The notes below the pieces were generated by a model. The model was not told where the DNA came from. It did no database searches and saw only the letters and a list, made by a program, of their open reading frames with translations. A stretch of DNA of 64,000 nt from Cellulomonas fimi ATCC 484 (GTDB lineage: Bacteria; Actinomycetota; Actinomycetes; Actinomycetales; Cellulomonadaceae): the NCBI RefSeq assembly GCF_000212695.1, contig NC_015514.1, forward strand, positions 496,001 through 560,000, read 5' to 3'. Positions 63,890 to 64,000 of the stretch are shown here, in pieces (positions within the stretch are counted from its first letter, which is position 1; each line of letters begins with the position of its first letter). The position numbers were made by a program, and so were the translations under genes.

Positions 63890-64000
63890 CACGTCGGACG
63901 CCGAGCGCCGCACCGCCGGAGGTGCGGGGCTGATGGCCCGACGTTGGTCCGGCTGCGCGGGTGAAGTGCGATCAAAGCGGCCCGCGCACCCGCGCACCGC
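63890..64000. other. Right-edge sequence without recognised gene
   Basis: 111 nt after the MinD-like stop; only the start of a longer intergenic gap or upstream region is visible. Nothing identified. Confidence 0.4.

Overview
The window is high-GC DNA with actinobacterial gene order and very compact coding. The content suggests a cellulolytic-type Micrococcales (Cellulomonas-like) chromosome: a dnaK-grpE-dnaJ-hspR heat-shock block, a TopA with a lysine-rich tail and no zinc fingers, a single-cysteine (mycothiol-type) ArsC, a GH3 beta-glucosidase with its own oligosaccharide importer, many 4-nt ATGA/GTGA overlaps, and several start codons placed 6-7 nt after a TANNNT -10 element (leaderless style). 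Genus is an inference; no rRNA is present.

Layout. 1-3.1 kb: end of dnaK, grpE, a zinc-finger-less dnaJ and hspR. 3.3-8.4 kb: FGGY kinase, a DUF1963-like/MazG-like pair, and an OmpR-type two-component system. 8.7-18.0 kb: TetR regulator divergent from a GH3 beta-glucosidase and a complete Opp/Dpp-type ABC importer, closed by a large nested hairpin. 18.3-20.7 kb: an ECF42-type sigma factor with its DGPF (YCII) partner, divergent from a RibD/DHFR-like reductase, with mirror-image candidate ECF42 promoters between them. 20.7-30.9 kb: mostly housekeeping (PAP2 phosphatase, topA, Gfo/Idh/MocA oxidoreductase, tmk, holB, second RibD-like reductase, secreted TAP-like hydrolase).

31.1-35.4 kb: a 1357-residue protein with an eCIS/DUF4157-style N-terminal motif and a C-terminal RelA/SpoT-like nucleotide pyrophosphokinase domain, overlapping by 4 nt a 77-residue orphan that may be its immunity partner. 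This is the best candidate for an undescribed system. 35.46 kb: tRNA-Thr(CGT). 35.7-40.1 kb: arsenic resistance region made of arsR, DUF318 permease and a small thioredoxin-fold protein on +, facing an aquaporin-arsC-(decayed second arsC)-trxB-trxA operon on -.

40.4-49.7 kb: MASE1-PAS-PP2C phosphatase, two tandem YibE/F membrane proteins, rtcB, a LiaF-like membrane protein, a hypothetical, and an M15 carboxypeptidase. 49.7-55.3 kb: a six-gene minus-strand operon (VanX-like dipeptidase, alanine/serine racemase, D-Ala-D-Ala-type ligase, acyltransferase-3, NarL-type histidine kinase and response regulator) in which all five junctions are 4-nt overlaps. It looks like a VanC/E/G-style D-Ala-D-X remodelling cluster with VanT split in two. 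55.5-64 kb: DHA2 MFS exporter, stand-alone LigD polymerase domain, a LuxR-type ATPase regulator with a coupled 72-residue small ORF, a VOC protein, an RsbW-like ATPase, and a MinD/EspI-like ATPase at the right end.
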